A stretch of 64,000 bases of DNA, taken from positions 6,138,001-6,202,000 of the forward strand of contig BSYQ01000001.1 in NCBI GenBank assembly GCA_030272585.1. Reading direction: 5' to 3'. This document shows positions 1 through 12,576 of this stretch, in pieces. The first letter of the stretch is position 1. Each line of letters starts with the position of its first letter. Made by a program: the position numbers and the translations under genes. The notes under the pieces are model-generated. The model was not told where the DNA came from. It did no database searches and saw only the letters and a program-made list of their open reading frames with translations. The DNA comes from Bryopsis sp. KO-2023 (Eukaryota; Chlorophyta; Ulvophyceae; Bryopsidales; Bryopsidaceae).

Positions 1-2017
1 TTAGTGAAAACGGGTCGCTTGATTAGTCAGATATAACGTTTTTCCTCTTGGCGTTTTTGGTTTCGTGCGGGACGATGCGATTTCCCCACGCACGTGGATC
101 ATCCGATCATCTGATTTGATCTTGATCCCCATAATCCAGAATTAAATTTTAGCCCTCGTCCTCGGCGAATCGCTGCGCGGCGACGAGCGTCTGTCTTACA
201 TTCGTTGCTAATTCAAATAATGTTACCAATCACCACAGTTCCACTTGAAAAAAAACAGCACAAAGAGAAGACTTCGCTTCAAACACAACCCATGAAAAAT
301 CCGGCCCTCCCAAAAAACACAACCTCTCTTCTGCAACCAGACTTACAGTCTCATTTCCTGAAATCAGAAAATCGTTTCCTAAAATCAGAAAACACCCATT
401 GGCAACTCTCCTCTCACTCTTTCTAAAACTTCAGTTTCTATCGCCCCTCTCCTCCATAAAACCTCCCCTTTTCACTCCTTTCATCCCCCAAGTTTTTTTC
501 AGTCACCTTCACTCCTTTACGAAGTCCCACTGTCCAACTGTTGTTGATGTTGGGCACCCATTTCTCGAGATCCCAGGGGGTCAGAGGCAGTCACACGAAT
601 CGAGCAGAATGAACTGGCGGCGGAGTCAATACACACAGACCCACAACCCACCGAATAGCTGTTCCCACCAAATATACAATGTCTTACAAGCAAAAAGACT
701 GTCCTTCAGTCGTGGAACTTTCCCTTTATAATCGCTAACCCTCTCAACTTCCTAACCGTACCCAGGTCAAACTCAGTTAACAGCGAGACAGATATCCAAA
801 CCAAAACAGTCTCAGCCGACTCATCTAACTGTTTCACCACCACTCCGAACTCCCAACATCCATACATACACTCAACCAGAACACTGTTCTATTTTTTTCT
901 TCATCACTTTTCCTTTTCAGATAAAAATGCAGTCACCTCCACCATGGTCAAAGCAACAACCGTTTATATTTGTCGACACCACCAGAGACAAGGCAGCTTT
1001 TTTGGGATGCCCACAAGTAGGGGGTGGAGCAGGTTTGGAGGAGGTCACCAGCAGCAGCGATCGAATCGAATCGATTTGCGGACATTGCCTGCTGGGCGAT
1101 TGGAAACGCCGCCACCTTGTCGATCACGACTTCAGGAGCCGTCGAGTCCACTGTTTGAGCGACATATCAGCGACCGACCGAGGTGCGGCAGAAAGGAGGA
1201 TCCGGAGAATTTCAACGAGCAGGAAAAAAACAGTCTTTCTGAAGACACCAGCGTGGAGAAGAGGGTTATAGTGGGTGTTGCACTGGAGATTGCAGATGTT
1301 CCATCAATGAAGACCCTGGGCGTTAGATCACAATCACCACGTTGCAAACAAACAAACAAACAACATTGCAGGCACTGTCCCTTCCGAAGCCGCCCCCAAC
1401 ACCTTGGGATCGAGGATGGTGGGCAATCGGAGGAAAAACAAGTGGAATGGCCATGCGTCAAGCAAAAGCCCCTAAGGTAGCATCTCAACTCTCGGGTCTG
1501 AATCGCGCATCAAATGCATGGGATGACACCCACAGCCAGATTTCTTTCCTCCATATTGTCTGTGCTTTCTGCATGTTTCATTTGGAGATCCAATCACAAT
1601 ACATTCCATGGAAAAGAGGGAATTTCAGCCTTGGTTGTTGCGTTCCATCAGACTGTGACTGAGTCCTCCAGTGACTTATAAGCAATTAAGGGAGGCCTTT
1701 GATGAGTGGTGGAGCGAAAATGACACCTGTGACAGTGCCTTTCCACTTTTACTTTTCACTGCCACAGCTGTTGCCAAAGCGATTGCAATGCCTCTGTCAA
1801 GGTTACTTTTTAGTCCAGTTTTTCTGAAAGATACAAGAAAGAAGATCAGGCACCAAAACCATATTTGTATTATTAATACTTCCCTTATTCAAAAGCACAG
1901 GGTTGCCTGGCTCACATACCCCCAAACCAACATTGCCTCCCATCTTTCCATGATATCCCAACTTTGTTGCAGTGCAATCCAACTTGAGCAAGTCCCTTGC
2001 CAAAATCATTCCCACTG
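1..2017. other. Left edge, no confident gene
   Basis: I see no convincing gene here. Overlapping open frames exist on both strands around 927-1490, but none shows a recognisable domain and they contradict one another, so none is called. A short purine/pyrimidine-rich stretch lies near 205-480. The region may be the 5' part of the decayed ankyrin locus whose repeats are visible near 2.0 and 18.1 kb; that is inference only. Confidence 0.4.
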
Positions 2018-2178
2018 ACTCCATTATATTTTGCTGCTTACGACGGCCACTTGGATGTTGCCAAGGTTTTGGTGAAAGCAGGTGATGTGCAACACTGAAG
2101 CTGTTTGCATTTGCACCCAATCTATTGTAGAGTTTCTGGATGTGGGTGGTTCACTGCTGCAGCTTTGCTTGCAGAAAA
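2018..2178 (+). pseudogene. Ankyrin-repeat remnant (upstream part)
   Basis: One frame reads as a clear ankyrin repeat: T-P-L-Y-F-A-A-Y-D-G-H-L-D-V-A-K-V-L followed by V-K-A-G-D, matching the family pattern TPLhxAAxxGHxxvvxxLlxxGAD. The frame then stops a few codons later, and the following 80 bases keep only a blurred second repeat (W-F-T-A-A-A-L-L-A-E-K) in another frame. Ankyrin repeats are protein-binding scaffolds and give no specific function. A further ankyrin-like stretch lies at about 18057-18200, just beyond the inserted LTR-1 element, so one host locus was probably split by that insertion. The decay suggests a pseudogene, although unrecognised introns could rescue parts of it. Confidence 0.5.
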
Positions 2179-2751
2179 GTTAGATAGAAACAACGTTTGG
2201 GACCATGAAAACCACATTGCAACTCTCCAAGGGGACTTTTTGCCAGCTCTTTTATTCCCTGCATATGCACAGGGGGAGGGGGTTGGCATTGTTATATTAG
2301 CACATATCCATCGAACCCAAAATGCATGGAAACATCTGCCAGCGTATGCAATTTGTGCTGAAAGACGACAACAAAATCCAGTAATAGTGAAATAATAAAG
2401 GAACACAACAATGTGTTTGATGGTACAGGATTTGTTTAAAACACTTTGGTGTTTTTCGAATGGCTCAGGCATCTGTCATCTCCCTATTTTTCACAGTCAT
2501 TTTTTTCCCCCCTGTTATCCTGAGCTTTTCAGTGCGCACGCATGAGAAAAGTTGAAAAATAGTCCAGTCATTCGTATATAAGTACATCCCCTTCATATAC
2601 ACAATTGCCCTTTCACGGAAATCTATTTCCACTGTACTTGCAGAATATTTGATCAAAACATTGGCGTTTAGTATTTTATGATGCTGCATCGCTGACCATT
2701 TCTATTTCTACGGGTTTTTTTTCAATGGTCCGGAGTGAAAGCTATTCTGTG
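2179..2751. other. No gene seen
   Basis: AT-rich stretch between the ankyrin remnant and the LTR-1 insertion point. No domain, RNA gene or repeat was recognised. Confidence 0.4.
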
Positions 2752-2756
2752 ATACT

Positions 2757-3018
2757 TATAATAACAAGACTTTCTGACCGAAACGTGAATGGGTACAACA
2801 CACAGAGAACACACAGTCTTGGCCCAAAAGGGACTTACAAGGATATCGCAACCATTTCCATCCACCAATAAATATCTGTTCCCGTTCTGTACCGCCTTGT
2901 TACTCACAGTACTTCTTCATCAGTACTGCCACTTTACAATACAGATTCCCACACTTTCCTAACCATTTTCCCTATCTCCTGCGTCCCTCATCTGACTCCA
3001 CCTTCTCAATCCTTTACA
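2757..3018 (-). repeat. 3' LTR of LTR-1
   Basis: 262 bp, matching 17751-18012 as far as I can see. It is preceded on the minus strand by a purine-rich tract next to 3019-3030 (the polypurine tract position). Confidence 0.9.
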
Positions 3019-3039
3019 CGCTTCCCCTGCGCTATCGAG

Positions 3040-3612
3040 CTAATATTCCCACATCGACAACCGACATGGCTTCACGAAATCTACGTGAGTCAAAAACTTA
3101 CTTTGATCAGGATCATTAACCACACACCTGTGCCTAGACACATATCCATCAAACAGACATGGCCCATACCAAAATGCTTTCAACTTCTCCCCTTCAGACC
3201 TCATTCGAGTGTGATCATAACACCAGACCCATTGCCCAACCTTGTAGCTTTCTTCCACAAATTTCTGCTTGGATTGTCTCTTCTGTCGACCAATCGCATC
3301 CCGGTACCAAGCAGTGCCAACATCATTCCTCCACTGTTGATCGGAAATCGGCATGTCCCATATATCCCTTTTCTGCATCAGCTGCCTGGGAGGAAAGCCT
3401 GTAGCCTCATGTGGCATTTCCTGGATCAACTTCTCGGCTTCCTGAACTTGCTGAGGCCACTCCGTGATCATCTTGTCGTCAGTCATTCGCTTGATGCGGT
3501 CTTCCAGTGTGCGGTGGTACCTTTCGATCAACCCTGCACTCTTATGTGAATATGGGGGCACGTACTCGTGCTTGATCCCAAACTTCTCCGTTACAGTCAA
3601 GAATCGCCGTGA
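3040..3612 (-). mobile_element. LTR-1 integrase, C-terminal part
   Basis: Minus-strand coding block with a retroviral integrase core signature, Y-S-H-K-S-A-G-L-I-E-R-Y-H-R-T-L (the catalytic Glu region), then a basic C-terminal domain (Q-W-V-W-C-Y-D-H and following). It ends just before the 3' LTR. It is separated from the rest of pol by the LTR-2 insertion. Confidence 0.8.
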
Positions 3613-3617
3613 AGTAA

Positions 3618-4267
3618 TGTAACGAATCTGCCCTGCAGATCGCTTTTTCTGCTTCAATACACTGAAGACTGCGACCCTGCCGGTCTGCCAGTCTGAACTG
3701 CCGTTCTATTAAACGACCATGGGAGAGATACTTGAACCTAGCAAGGTTCAAGGGCGAGATCAGGTTCCAAACTAAGGTTAGGTTAAGTTACAAGAATGTC
3801 CAAGCCCCAACAACTTATACCGTTTCTTCCAACCCTGATCCAAACTGATCCTAAGCCATAACATCAGTCTGCATCAGTGTTGCAGACCATCAAACTACCA
3901 AGTTCCTTTCAGTCCCCTTTCATGACATGCAGCCTCAGACACCTTGCACGGTACTGCGGTCCTGAGTCTGCCACCTAAGACCTTCTAGAACCTTGTGCCT
4001 GCCAGCTCTGCAGCCCACGTTCTGCAACGCTGCCAGCACCTGTCTGCCATCAGCAACCCTGTCAGCCCGACTACTCTGCCACTTCGTCAGTCTGCCAATC
4101 TGCTGACTACCAGTCCTTTAGTCTGCAGGTCTGAAGGACCTGAACCATTCCTGCTTCTGCAGAATCATAGCAGTCAACCTGCAGCTCTAACCTGTCAGCC
4201 CAATCACTGCCAGTCTGCAAGCCTGCAGGTCTGCCTGAATCGCCTTTGATTCTGCCGAATCACTACA
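3618..4267 (-). repeat. 3' LTR of LTR-2
   Basis: 650 bp, same as 11922-12571 by eye. Rich in the words CTGCC and GTCTGC. Confidence 0.9.
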
Positions 4268-7200
4268 TTCCTCCCCATCTAGTTGGCAGTAGTCCCTTAC
4301 TGCCCTAAGAGAACGATAACAACCTTGTCCCTTGGATTTCAAACACCCAAAGAAACTTCTGCCTCAAAGTTCAGTTTGAAAAGTTGCTATCCCATCTTGC
4401 CAACTGCCAAACACCTTTTGGAAGGACTGACCACTGAAAATATCTTTTCGAAAAATTGCAAAATAAAGTATAGCCTCTTTCTCAACATTCTGATGTATAC
4501 CTTTGAATTGCCTAGAAAACTGCTCAGGAAAATCCCAATAACACAAATAAGAAAACCGAAGAACTTCCCTTTCGGAATTGTAATGTGCTACTGAACAAAA
4601 TTCAATTCCTTTCCGCAGCCTATAAACTCCATAGATTTTAATATTGACTATTTGAGAAGCCAACAGAAAAATAGCAAAAATCTGCTGCAGCTTTCAGAGT
4701 CTCAGCAATTCACTTTTCTGCTCAAATGTCATTTTCCAATGATGAAAGAAAGACACCAAATATTTTGCAACTACCCAAACTTCTGAAACTTCATGTTGCC
4801 CCATAATTTCAAAAGCAACATTTGCATATTGAAAACTTGCAAAATGCCACTACCACAATCTGCAAATTCTCTGCAACTACTGCCACAGTCTGCAACCCAG
4901 CAAACTGGTACTGCCACAATCCAGAACTCTACAAACTGTTGCTGCCAAAATTTGCAACTTAGCAAAATACCACTTTCACAATATGCAAACTGTCTTGGAG
5001 TAAAGAAGAAGGTTGAATGACTGAAGTTCTTTCTCCCAAAAGAAGTTTCCAACCTTTTGAAAACCAAGAGATCACCAGTCACTCCAGCAGCTCCTCAGAT
5101 TTGAAGCTCCTTGCTGCATAGTGAGCTGCCACATGTCTCCACCAAGTTAGGCTTCCGCATAGCAATGAAAAGCGAGCGATAGGATCTTGCAACAACAAGT
5201 CTCCAGATGTTCTTCAATGAAGAAGTGAGCTTGCTCCTCAATTTTTCCCTGAAGCATGCTCCCTTCTGTTCCTGCTCCCTCTCTCCTGAGTCAAGAATGT
5301 TCAGAGTACCTACAGATTGATTGCATTAATTGTTCCCGAGTTCTTCTATGCCTTCTCCGGTTTTCCCATATATGAATCTATACAAACCAGAGTATATGAA
5401 AACCCAGAAATTCCACTTGGCCTATCCTGACTTAATGAAATCAACCCTTTCTTTCAACCAGCAAGACTTCACTCAGTGATATTTCCTTTTTCTTTGATAA
5501 ATATCCAACAACTGAGTGCTGAAAGAATCCATACCAATGTACCCTCTGAAATTCAGTAACCTCAAGTGAGCACCAATCCAACTGACTCAATCAATGGTCC
5601 TGCAAACTTCTGTAAACTCCAAACCAACTAAATCCACAGCAAAATATGTGTCACGTACCAGAATATTTCAGTCCACCAGAAACACCCTTGCTAGACTGCA
5701 AATGTTTTAATTCTGCATCGTCCCAAAGTAGTGAACTATGCCTAGTTGCTTAATCCACTCTGCAAGAATAGTAGAACTGAAAACACATATTTACTGACCA
5801 CCAAGATATTGCAAACACTATCCATCAATTCCCATCAGCTCTGAAAGAGTACTACTAACAACCTCTTCCTTTCCTTAGAAACCTTGATGAAAACATGTGT
5901 CTCTTTGCAACACCTACTGAAATAAATGCAATTTTGGAAAAACAAAAACGAAACGCATCGGTTCAACCGAGGCCTCCTCCCCATCTGAAATGGAGCTTGT
6001 CCTCAAGCAAAACCATGCAACCATGCAAAACCATATCACTGTCCCAGCTACAGAAAGTTGAGCTGTTCGGAGCAGCCAAAATAACCCCAAACAACTGAAC
6101 AAACTAGTTCAGAAAACAAGCCTGAAAAACTGAAGGCCTGAATTTGCTCCGCCAAAGTCAGAAAAATCTGCTGCCCCAGATTGTAACCAAATGTTCAGTT
6201 CTCAACCCTTCTGAAATATTTTGTCCTCACATAAATATTCACCAACCATGCTACCAAGATCAAGGCTATTTCTGTTCCATTGACCCGAAAAGAAATAGAA
6301 AATAAAGAAAACACAGAAAATTTTGCAGCCCTACAAAGTATCCCTGCAGCTAACAGGTTCTGTACCTGCAATGTACCAACTGCCCATAACATTGCCAGAT
6401 CTGCCTGCAAAAAATTTTCACAGTCCCTTGTGTTTCTTTATATGTAGAGGTGAACCTGACCATCGAATGTCATAACCTTTAGCTCCTGATCTTTGACACC
6501 AGAACACTACTGCCCATTGTGTTTACTATAACGTCATGAAATAAGAGAGCTGCCAACTCATGATACTTCATGTCTAACCACTGCAAACAAACTCAAGAAG
6601 AAATCCACCTGAAAATCTGAATCCTACCTGAAAATCTGAAAGAACTATTCTTTTCTTTTCTTTAACTCTGCTGATTTCCACTGATTCAAACACCAAATCA
6701 GAGATAGGTCTTCAGAAACTGAAAATCCTTGTGCTTTTCCTTCTGAGCTTTATATTGCTCACAATAATATTTGAACTACCGCTGGTCCATGTATATTTAG
6801 ACTTCTCAAAGAAATCAGAAATATAGACTTCACCCCTGATTTTCTTTCTTGATCTCCTGAAAATCTGCAACTCAAACCAGATCTAATGTATCTAATCAAA
6901 ATAAAGCATTTTCCAGATTTCAGTCACTGCCAAATAAGTCCAAAAGTGACTGCAACAATACCAAGTTCTGTCACTGAAAATTGCTATCTCTGATGCAGTT
7001 TGACACAACCATATCTTTCACAGGGAACCCTGAATTTCCCTCAGAAAATTTTCAGCTCAACAACCAGTCTATGGACCTGTAAAATAGAAATCAGAGTCCT
7101 CCTTTCAAGCAAAAACTGCAACTCCATCTGCAGTCTGAAATAGAGCCCAAATCTCTTATTTTCAAGCCTTTCAAATGTTGTAATTCTGCCACTGATTTGC

Positions 7201-10200
7201 CAAACTAATTTCCATCAACAAAACTGAAATGAAAACTCTTCTGTAGGTTTCTGTATCTGCACATTTTAATTAGCCATACTCAAGTGGCGACAAATACTAA
7301 CACCACGAAGATAAATCTCACAATGCATCAGATATTTTTCTCTAAACCAATACTCTGATCCTCTTTCCTCTAGAGCTGAGGTCTCTTCACACTCTGCAAC
7401 TCCTAGAAAAGATCATTGTATTTTCCTTCGACTCAACTACATTCCTTCATCAATCTGAAAAGGTGATATCAGATGCAGTTCACATGGTACTGCATCCACT
7501 GAAAATTGCTCTAGCCAATTTCAGAACCCCAGCTAGCTTCTAGTTATAGGCAAGATGTAGATATTCCAATTCTACATCCCTACCTATCGATATACGATTT
7601 TCTCCACGTCACGAAATCACCGACAATAAAAATTCAGTTCCTTCTCAAAACATCAATCGCACGCCGTACACAATCTGCCTGGCATGTATTCTCATTTCAG
7701 CCGCACGCCGCACACGGCCTGCCTGGCATGTACACTTCACTTCCATAGAACGAAGTTTGGACTATGTCCTTGAAAGTAGACTTCATTAGGTCTACCCAGC
7801 CCATAACTCCTCGCTCACAAAAACAAATCTGATGTGCCTGCAGAACACATCATGCAGGTCAGGTGTGGCCCCACATGACCACACACCCCCTGCCTCCGAG
7901 AGCTGAGCAGTCGTGGCTACACTCGGCCCAACAACCCCCTCAAGCTCAGAATCCTCCTCCAAAAATTCTGCAAGTCAGTACTCCCCGCACTGCACCTCAG
8001 AACTTTAACTGAACAGCCCACAGGTCTCCGCTCACCCGTCGCTCGGTACACCACCTGTAACACTGTTCACCTTCTCCTCAAGGTCTCCAGAATTCCCTGC
8101 ACCAGTGTCCTTGCCCGGACCACCACCTGCAGAAATTCCATCCTCCAGACTTACTTCTCCGTGTTGCGGCTGCACCGGCACTCCAACTACGGAATGGACT
8201 CCGCGCCCATAGGCTACCCTCCCCTGAGGTAACACCCTGTGTGAGTGGCTACGCCGGCCTTCTCACACTCCACTTCTGTCCACCTTCGCCTCTTTTGTCA
8301 CTCCTGTAAGTCCTCCCTGGACTTCCATCCCCGCGAAAACTTGGGGCTGAGCAACTTTCTTGAGGGATGCTGATCTTAGCTTCCCCGCTCAGTTGTCCTA
8401 CATGAGTGTATGCTTCCCATGGCACTCCACTCATGCACCATCTCCTCAGATGTAGCTACACATGGCTTTTCATCTGCAAGAGATATCTGCAAGTCTTGCT
8501 CTCTTTTTCTCACTTCACAACCCATAAGCACCACCTGGTGCTATCACCTTAAACTCTTTCCTTTGTTTTCTCTTTTCAACTTGTACTCTTCTCGTAAAAA
8601 GCACCTAACTATAATGTGGCTGCACAAGGGTATAAAATCTGCCACATTTCACTTTTCTTCTTTTTCTTCCTGTTTTTACTTTAATAAATCAGCAAAATAC
8701 TGAGTGCACCTCTTTCTTTTGTCACAACAAACCACTAAGTATATTATGGCAGTCCAAACACAAAATCTGTCATAGTTTCTTTGTGTAAAGAATGCCTAAA
8801 AACTTCAGGTGACTTCAGCATATCACTAATATACTTTCTGCTTCCAACAGGATAGAAACTCTACCAAAATAATTATCAGAAATATACTCCCTTTGAAAAT
8901 CAGCCACCACTCTTCATCTAAATGAAAAAGGAAGAACAGAACTATACCAAACAAGCAAAGAAAACTTCTTGCTGTTCAGCCATCTGCCCTATAGTCTGCT
9001 GCACTTTTTCTATGCCTTAAGAGTACCACTGCTAATTCAATAGCTGTCCTCAAATTTTCTGGAAACCTGAATAAACTTCCAGAATGAGATATATCCTGAA
9101 AACCTATTTTCCAACACCTCAAAGACAAATAACCAAGAGTGTAACCAGAAATTTCTTTTCTCTAAGACCAAGCTTCTTCAACCAACTCTGCTACCACCAA
9201 AGTCTTATTGAAAATAAAAACCTAGTACCGAGAAAATGCTGCCATCAACCAATGAAAATACCCTCTTAATCAATGGGTAGGATGTGACTGCTTTGACACT
9301 TCAACCTCCCCATCTGATTTCTTTTCTCTTTGAAAGACAATCAGTATTTTCGAACAGCTTAATTTCCAGAATTCCCTAGACTATCTTTGAAAATTCAGTC
9401 TCTAACAATACTACCACAGTTGTATTGTTCCCTTCCAGAAAATTCTCTAATCACTAGCAAATGTTTTCTGCTCAATAAGGGGCATCCTTTAACAAAATAA
9501 CCTGCCCTCATATCAATGTATCTGACTGAAAATTTTCTGCTAGCGGAAAATAGAAGATGTCCTATTTCAGAACACCCATAATAGAAGAAAAGATCAGCTA
9601 CTGCTGTACCAAACATTTCTTCAATTCACCACTATCACTCAGCCTACTAAAGAAGAGTTCCATGGACCTATTGGTCCCTTCAAAAATCTACATCTTTTTC
9701 TGACCTGCCAAGCAAGGCTGCCACAGAAAAATACCTTGCCAACACACCTAATATCTGCCCTGCCAACAACAGAAAATGATCTGCCACTGATCTATAAAAA
9801 GACTGATACTCTGTCACTTGTCCCACCAAACAACAGAAAATAATCTGCCACTAGTCTATTATAGAACGAAAACTTCATGTCATTGACATTCTTCTGAGAA
9901 TAACCTGCCACTGGTCTATTCAGAAATCAGAGCAAAATACCATAGGGTTCATCAAGAAAAAGACTAGACAACCCTTCAACAGAAACACAAACACTATACC
10001 TCCACTGACCAATAGAGTAGAACTGAAAAGTGCCTTAGCTTTCTGCAAGCAACTCTAAAATAAGTTCTGACCTTCAGTTCTCCTCATTTCAAGTTCAGAA
10101 ACGACTCTGAAAAATTCCCTCAAGCTATTGTGCATTCACTGAAACACCTGAAAATGTTCCCACAATCAACACAAATGTAGCAAGTGTTCCTGATGTACAA

Positions 10201-11908
10201 ACATCCAAAATATGTATGCACAATCACATCAAAGCTAATGTGACACATGTTCTGACCTGCCACTAAAGCCAAGAATTTTTCCACTGCAACCTTCAACACT
10301 CTGAAATGATAAGTCACCACTACTGCTCAAATCCACTGAGCCAAAGATAAATCTCCACTAACAAATGCACAAATCCAAGCAAACAAGGAGGAACTCCTGA
10401 TCAGAGAAATCCTAACTTCTGACCAATAAAGCTGTCAAATATCACCACCAGACTTTTGAAAGAATATCAAATCTTCCCTGAAAAATCTGCCTGGTCTCAA
10501 AGACTCTTTCCAGAATTTTCCCCACTAACTTGTGATCAATTCAAAGCCTTTCAGAACATCTCCCTCACTTCAGCCTGAAAATTTGACTGCAACTCTGAAA
10601 TCCTTTATAAAGTGATCAAACATCTTTTCCAGAATGTGTACTGCAATCAGAAGATCATAGATCACCTGACCCTGAAATCAATCTGAAGCTCACTACTTCT
10701 AAAGTCACTTCAATCAACCAACGAAATGATCAGATCACTCAAATGTAACCCTGCAAGTACGTAACACTCTTGCACCTCACGTCTGCGCTCAACTTACGCT
10801 CAATCTGCGCTCAACCTGAGTCAGTTAAGCGATGCCTGCATCAGTCGCACTCACTGCGCACACTGCAACTCTTCCTGATCGCACCAACTTAATGTGTGCT
10901 GCGCAATTCTCACTCTCGCATACAACCTGCCACGTTCTGTGCAAGTCCATCAGATCCTGCACCTTGTGCCGACCTTGCACAGAGCTGCGCGTTCCTGCGT
11001 CAACTGCGCGATCCCTGCATCAGCTGCGCGATCCCTGCATCAGCTGTTCCTTCAATCGACACGCAGTCCCAACATCGTCTGCGAACTTCCATCAAGAGCT
11101 GCACAGTTCCATAAACACTTCGCAGTCCCTACATCCTGCATAGGCTGCCCAGCCTGCATCTGCGCGAAATGTCCCATCGACATTGCAATCCGCTGCACGC
11201 AACGTAACTCTGTCGTCTGCAGTGCAATTTCGCATGTGCAACGCTTTCCTGTGGCTGCTGCGCGTCACATCATCCACTTACGCAGTGCCAACATTCGCTG
11301 CGCACTTCCAGCAAAACCTGCGCACGTTCTGTCTGCGACGCAATCCTGCACGCGGTACATTTCCATATTCGCTGCGCAACCTTGTATCAACAGCGTAATT
11401 CCACATCTGCGGTACAACTCTGCATCTGCGGCGCAATCCTGGATCTGCTGCGCATTCCTGGATCTGCTGCGCAGTTCTACACCTGCGACGCAATCCTCCA
11501 AATGCTGCGCCACCCAACGTCTTTTGCGACGCTGCATAGTCGTGCTGCGCTTGACAATGCTGCGCGCCTGTGTGTAAGCTGCGCTTCTACATACTCCAAT
11601 GTATTGCCCTGCGCTCTACACATCACTTATGCGAAATCTGTCTACCGCACTGTTCTTACACAGCCTGCGTCCATTCTACTCCTGTCGCTGATTCAGCGAC
11701 TTTCCTCCACACAGCACACTCAAACACTCCAATCGATCACTGCAACTCTGCAAAGCAATGGCGTCTGTCTGCCTTGCAAACCTCTGATTCGCACTGTGCT
11801 GTCTGCCTGCTAGTGTCCTGCGCCTCTGCGCCTTCTCACTGCGCGACTGCCGCGCACACTGCTGCCTCTGCAGCTTGCCAGGCTCGTTTGTGATCTTGTC
11901 ACAAGCCT
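4268..11908 (-). other. LTR-2 interior, no recognised coding
   Basis: All open frames are short and none resembles Gag, protease, reverse transcriptase or integrase. The plus strand is strikingly rich in CTGAAAATCT-, CTGCCA- and CCACTG-like words. Small AT-rich and C/T-rich blocks alternate, and a CpG-rich block lies at 7660-8450. A quasi-periodic tract lies at 10820-11560. Confidence 0.7.
10820..11560. repeat. Quasi-periodic CTGCGC-rich tract
   Basis: Repeated variants of CTGCGCAATCCTG and ATCTGCTGCGCA recur roughly every 20 bases, most clearly at 11400-11520 and again at 11000-11045. The tract opens spurious frames with many Cys, Arg and Gln on both strands. It lies inside the LTR-2 interior near its 5' LTR. 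Confidence 0.65.
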
Positions 11909-11920
11909 GCTCCGAAACCA
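11909..11920 (-). other. Primer-binding site of LTR-2
   Basis: The minus strand reads TGGTTTCGGAGC, one base inside the 5' LTR. The same 12 bases occupy the same position in LTR-1, LTR-3 and LTR-4. Confidence 0.8.
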
Positions 11921-11921
11921 A

Positions 11922-12571
11922 TGTAACGAATCTGCCCTGCAGATCGCTTTTTCTGCTTCAATACACTGAAGACTGCGACCCTGCCGGTCTGCCAGTCTGA
12001 ACTGCCGTTCTATTAAACGACCATGGGAGAGATACTTGAACCTAGCAAGGTTCAAGGGCGAGATCAGGTTCCAAACTAAGGTTAGGTTAAGTTACAAGAA
12101 TGTCCAAGCCCCAACAACTTATACCGTTTCTTCCAACCCTGATCCAAACTGATCCTAAGCCATAACATCAGTCTGCATCAGTGTTGCAGACCATCAAACT
12201 ACCAAGTTCCTTTCAGTCCCCTTTCATGACATGCAGCCTCAGACACCTTGCACGGTACTGCGGTCCTGAGTCTGCCACCTAAGACCTTCTAGAACCTTGT
12301 GCCTGCCAGCTCTGCAGCCCACGTTCTGCAACGCTGCCAGCACCTGTCTGCCATCAGCAACCCTGTCAGCCCGACTACTCTGCCACTTCGTCAGTCTGCC
12401 AATCTGCTGACTACCAGTCCTTTAGTCTGCAGGTCTGAAGGACCTGAACCATTCCTGCTTCTGCAGAATCATAGCAGTCAACCTGCAGCTCTAACCTGTC
12501 AGCCCAATCACTGCCAGTCTGCAAGCCTGCAGGTCTGCCTGAATCGCCTTTGATTCTGCCGAATCACTACA
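11922..12571 (-). repeat. 5' LTR of LTR-2
   Basis: 650 bp; see 3618-4267. Followed on the plus strand by the AGTAA target duplication. Confidence 0.9.
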
Positions 12572-12576
12572 AGTAA

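Larger units (their letters stand above)
3618..12571 (-). mobile_element. LTR-2: large LTR element without coding capacity (LARD-like)
   Basis: Two 650-bp direct repeats (3618-4267 and 11922-12571) look identical. They begin TGTAGTGATT and end GTTACA on the minus strand, giving TG...CA termini. A 5-bp target duplication, AGTAA, lies at 3613-3617 and 12572-12576, inside the integrase region of LTR-1. On the minus strand a primer-binding site (TGGTTTCGGAGC) follows the 5' LTR by one base, and a purine tract (GGGGAGGAA) precedes the 3' LTR. The 7.65-kb interior has no gag or pol that I can recognise. This is the layout of large retrotransposon derivatives (LARDs), which rely on enzymes of a partner element. 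As a non-autonomous element it looks whole and young. Confidence 0.85.

Noticed and set aside
927-1490. Open frames on both strands near the left edge
   Set aside because: No domain, mutually overlapping, codon use not gene-like; could not be supported.
4268-11908. Gag or Pol in the LTR-2 interior
   Set aside because: All frames are short and none shows a retroelement motif on either strand.
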